DNA of 64,000 nucleotides from Macrotrachela quadricornifera (lineage: Eukaryota > Rotifera > Eurotatoria > Philodinida > Philodinidae): positions 135,768 through 199,767 of the forward strand of contig JAJEKB010021303.1 in assembly GCA_022393335.1 (NCBI GenBank), written 5' to 3'. The notes under the pieces are model-generated. The model was not told where the DNA came from, searched no databases, and was given only the letters and a program-made list of their open reading frames with translations. The position numbers were made by a program, and so were the translations under genes. Shown in pieces: positions 63,621 to 64,000 of this stretch (positions are counted from its first letter, which is position 1; every line of letters begins with the position of its first letter).

Positions 63621-64000
63621 GGTTTCATAAAACAACTACACATATTACTAAAGCTTTTTTGAATTTCGTATAATTATACTATCATGGCATTCAAATTGAA
63701 ATTCAGATTCACAATAGTCACCATAAAATGAACAATGGGACCAGATTCGATATCTATAAAAAGCTAAGATTACCAGTAATAAAACTTCTGTAATTTAATT
63801 CATTTTATGAAAAGCGTCAAATATTCCACTCGAATAACGATGACTGTTAAATTTCGAAATAAATTTTTTAAAATGATGTTGATCAATTATGAAAAAAAGG
63901 ATAAAGCGATTGATAATTAGCTCTACTATGTTGAAATAATGAACCAAATAAGAAACATTCCTTTCATCTATTTTTACGGGTACCTATATCTATATAGGAA

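Overview
The window looks like an AT-rich invertebrate genome, most probably a bdelloid rotifer of the Rotaria/Adineta type. The grounds are very small spliceosomal introns (49-66 bp in most genes, GT..AG), AT-rich codon use, an R-S-ExE mono-ADP-ribosyltransferase with TPR-like helices, an F-box/one-LRR-per-exon gene of a kind I associate with bdelloids, and many unrelated non-autonomous DNA transposons. The organism call is inference; no rRNA, mitochondrial or other taxon-defining gene is present.

Layout. Positions 1-43.5 kb are gene-poor and repeat-rich. They hold only one orphan internal exon (7285-8073, minus) and one two-exon ADP-ribosyltransferase gene with a cut-off TPR tail (16821-18346, minus). 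The rest is a museum of mobile elements. It includes long inverted repeats (1716-2694, 15120-16470, 32150-35490), a three-level nested element (foldback 22661-27971, containing a TTTCGCCAAT-array element, containing a Helitron-like element), and Helitron-like copies at 20137-21392, 24336-25954, 30059-31102 and 52475-53425. There is also a piggyBac-type MITE with perfect 14-bp ends and TTAA flanks (29363-30039), a 1.8-kb element with near-perfect ends and ATCGCGAT arrays (36746-38524), a Tc1/mariner-like MITE (13917-14152) and several minisatellites.

At 43.5-48.5 kb lies an F-box/leucine-rich-repeat gene. One F-box exon is followed, after a 2.9-kb intron carrying a deleted hAT element, by 13 phase-0 exons. 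Twelve of these are exactly 84 bp (28 residues, one LRR), and exon plus intron repeats at about 144 bp. A decayed exon sits exactly one period upstream of the first intact one. This exon-cassette array is the most striking structure here.

At 54.4-61.4 kb is a compact conserved gene cluster. It has a DUF4139-like protein (3 exons, minus), a TTLL5-like tubulin polyglutamylase (18 exons, minus) and, head-to-head with the latter across 188 bp, a HutG-like ureohydrolase/formimidoylglutamase (2 exons, plus). All three reconstruct with consistent reading frames. The right end (61.5-64 kb) returns to repeats, including a tRNA-derived SINE inserted in a degenerate minisatellite.

Exon boundaries were inferred by eye from GT/AG sites, frame and family resemblance; no database search was run.
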